Part shown: piece after piece, positions 63,508 to 64,000 of the stretch
Position numbering within the stretch: the stretch's first letter is position 1
Layout: every line of letters begins with the position of its first letter
Assembly (NCBI RefSeq): GCF_020297485.1
Contig: NZ_JAIWZC010000001.1
Span: 372,001 to 436,000 of the forward strand
DNA length: 64,000 nucleotides
Source: Enterocloster clostridioformis
GTDB taxonomy: Bacteria; Bacillota; Clostridia; Lachnospirales; Lachnospiraceae
Direction of reading: 5' to 3'
Made by a program: the position numbers and the translations under genes
Notes under the pieces: generated by a model
What the model was told of the DNA's origin: nothing
Databases searched by the model: none
Seen by the model: the letters and a program-made list of their open reading frames with translations, nothing else

Positions 63508-64000
63508 CAAGTCTTCTGCTATGGAAAGAACATCTGAAAGGATTTTACAACCGCTACAGTTATGGAATACAGCCGGTGGTGCGCTTCCTGTTTGCGCTCT
63601 GTACCGTGGTAAGCCTTAATACGAATATCGGATATATGGCAAAGCTTAAAAGTCCTTTGGTCATCCTTCCGGTCTGTCTGGTCAGCGCATTCCTGCCCTA
63701 CGGCGCCATCGTGTTCCTGGCGGGCTGCCTGATGATTGCCCATGTATATGCGGTTTCCCTGGAGATGGCCCTGATTGCCATTGTGCTGATACTGACCATT
63801 GCCATACTCTACTACGGATTCAAGCCCGGGGACAGTTATCTGATGGTCCTGACACCCCTTGCCTTCCTGTTTAAGATTCCCTATGTGGTTCCTTTGCTGG
63901 TAGGGCTGGGAGGAAGTCTGGCTTCCGTGATTCCCGTTGGTTGCGGTGTGTTCCTGTACTACCTGCTCATATATGTGAAGCAGAATGCGGGCATCCTGGC
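63504..64000 (+). CDS. polytopic membrane protein, 3' end outside the window
   Basis: ATG 63504 overlaps the previous stop. About 165 residues are visible, with four to five membrane helices (for example LVILPVCLVSAFLPYGAIVF, ALIAIVLILTIAILYYG, LVGLGGSLASVIPVGCGVFL). No signature recognised. The gene is truncated by the window edge. It is probably one operon with 63073-63507. Confidence 0.75.
   Translation, partial: MTSLLLWKEHLKGFYNRYSYGIQPVVRFLFALCTVVSLNTNIGYMAKLKSPLVILPVCLVSAFLPYGAIVFLAGCLMIAHVYAVSLEMALIAIVLILTIAILYYGFKPGDSYLMVLTPLAFLFKIPYVVPLLVGLGGSLASVIPVGCGVFLYYLLIYVKQNAGIL

Overview
The window looks like the chromosome of a gut Lachnospiraceae/Clostridia bacterium (Enterocloster-like is a guess) that has taken up several layers of mobile DNA. 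The basis is the type of conjugative modules, tet(O), Tn4451-type serine-recombinase elements, strong AGGAGG ribosome sites, and a compact chromosomal part with etfBA and a GH13 debranching enzyme. No rRNA, tRNA or CRISPR array was seen.

Region 1 (1 to about 40,320) is the right half of a Tn1549-like integrative conjugative element (ICE1). It carries a giant SNF2-helicase/DNA-methylase gene, a GNAT toxin-antitoxin-like pair, a 1,287-residue ArdC-type polyvalent protein, a transposon-transfer-assisting protein, a cargo block, a MOBP-type relaxase with MobC, small DNA-binding proteins and a tyrosine integrase at the right end. Its type IV secretion genes would lie left of the window. The helicase gene is split by an 11,003-bp mobilizable element (7190 to 18194) with tnpV, tet(O), sigma-like regulators, a RepA-like ATPase, a MOBV oriT and relaxase, ParB and a large serine recombinase. 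Duplicated GA dinucleotides mark its ends, and precise excision would restore the helicase reading frame.

The ICE1 cargo (24.5 to 34.4 kb) is the most interesting part. It encodes a MecA/PBP2a-like penicillin-binding protein, five membrane-anchored or lipoprotein genes in the same direction (three of them paralogues), and a convergent blaI-blaR1 pair. BlaI-type operators lie in the promoters of both transcription units. A third operator pair sits on a promoter with a ribosome site but no gene behind it. This looks like an inducible beta-lactam resistance and envelope cassette.

Region 2 (about 40,365 to 46,650) is the left-end module of a second ICE of the same general type (DUF6075, DUF3970, ParA, ParB, frameshifted RepA, small genes, PcfB, VirD4). 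It abuts the right end of ICE1. VirD4 is cut off by a second Tn4451-like element with its own serine recombinase and TnpW.

Region 3 (46.65 to 57.65 kb) is a pile of insertions: the second Tn4451-like element, a two-gene IS91-type insertion sequence with a tyrosine recombinase, a group IIC intron placed just after a terminator, another IS91-type element, and an IS66 broken by it. The IS66 itself interrupts a DUF2877 gene.

Region 4 (57.65 kb to the end) is chromosome: the broken DUF2877 gene, a fragment of an FAD-dependent oxidoreductase, etfB, etfA, a nitroreductase relic, a glycogen-debranching-type GH13 enzyme and two membrane proteins, the last running off the window.
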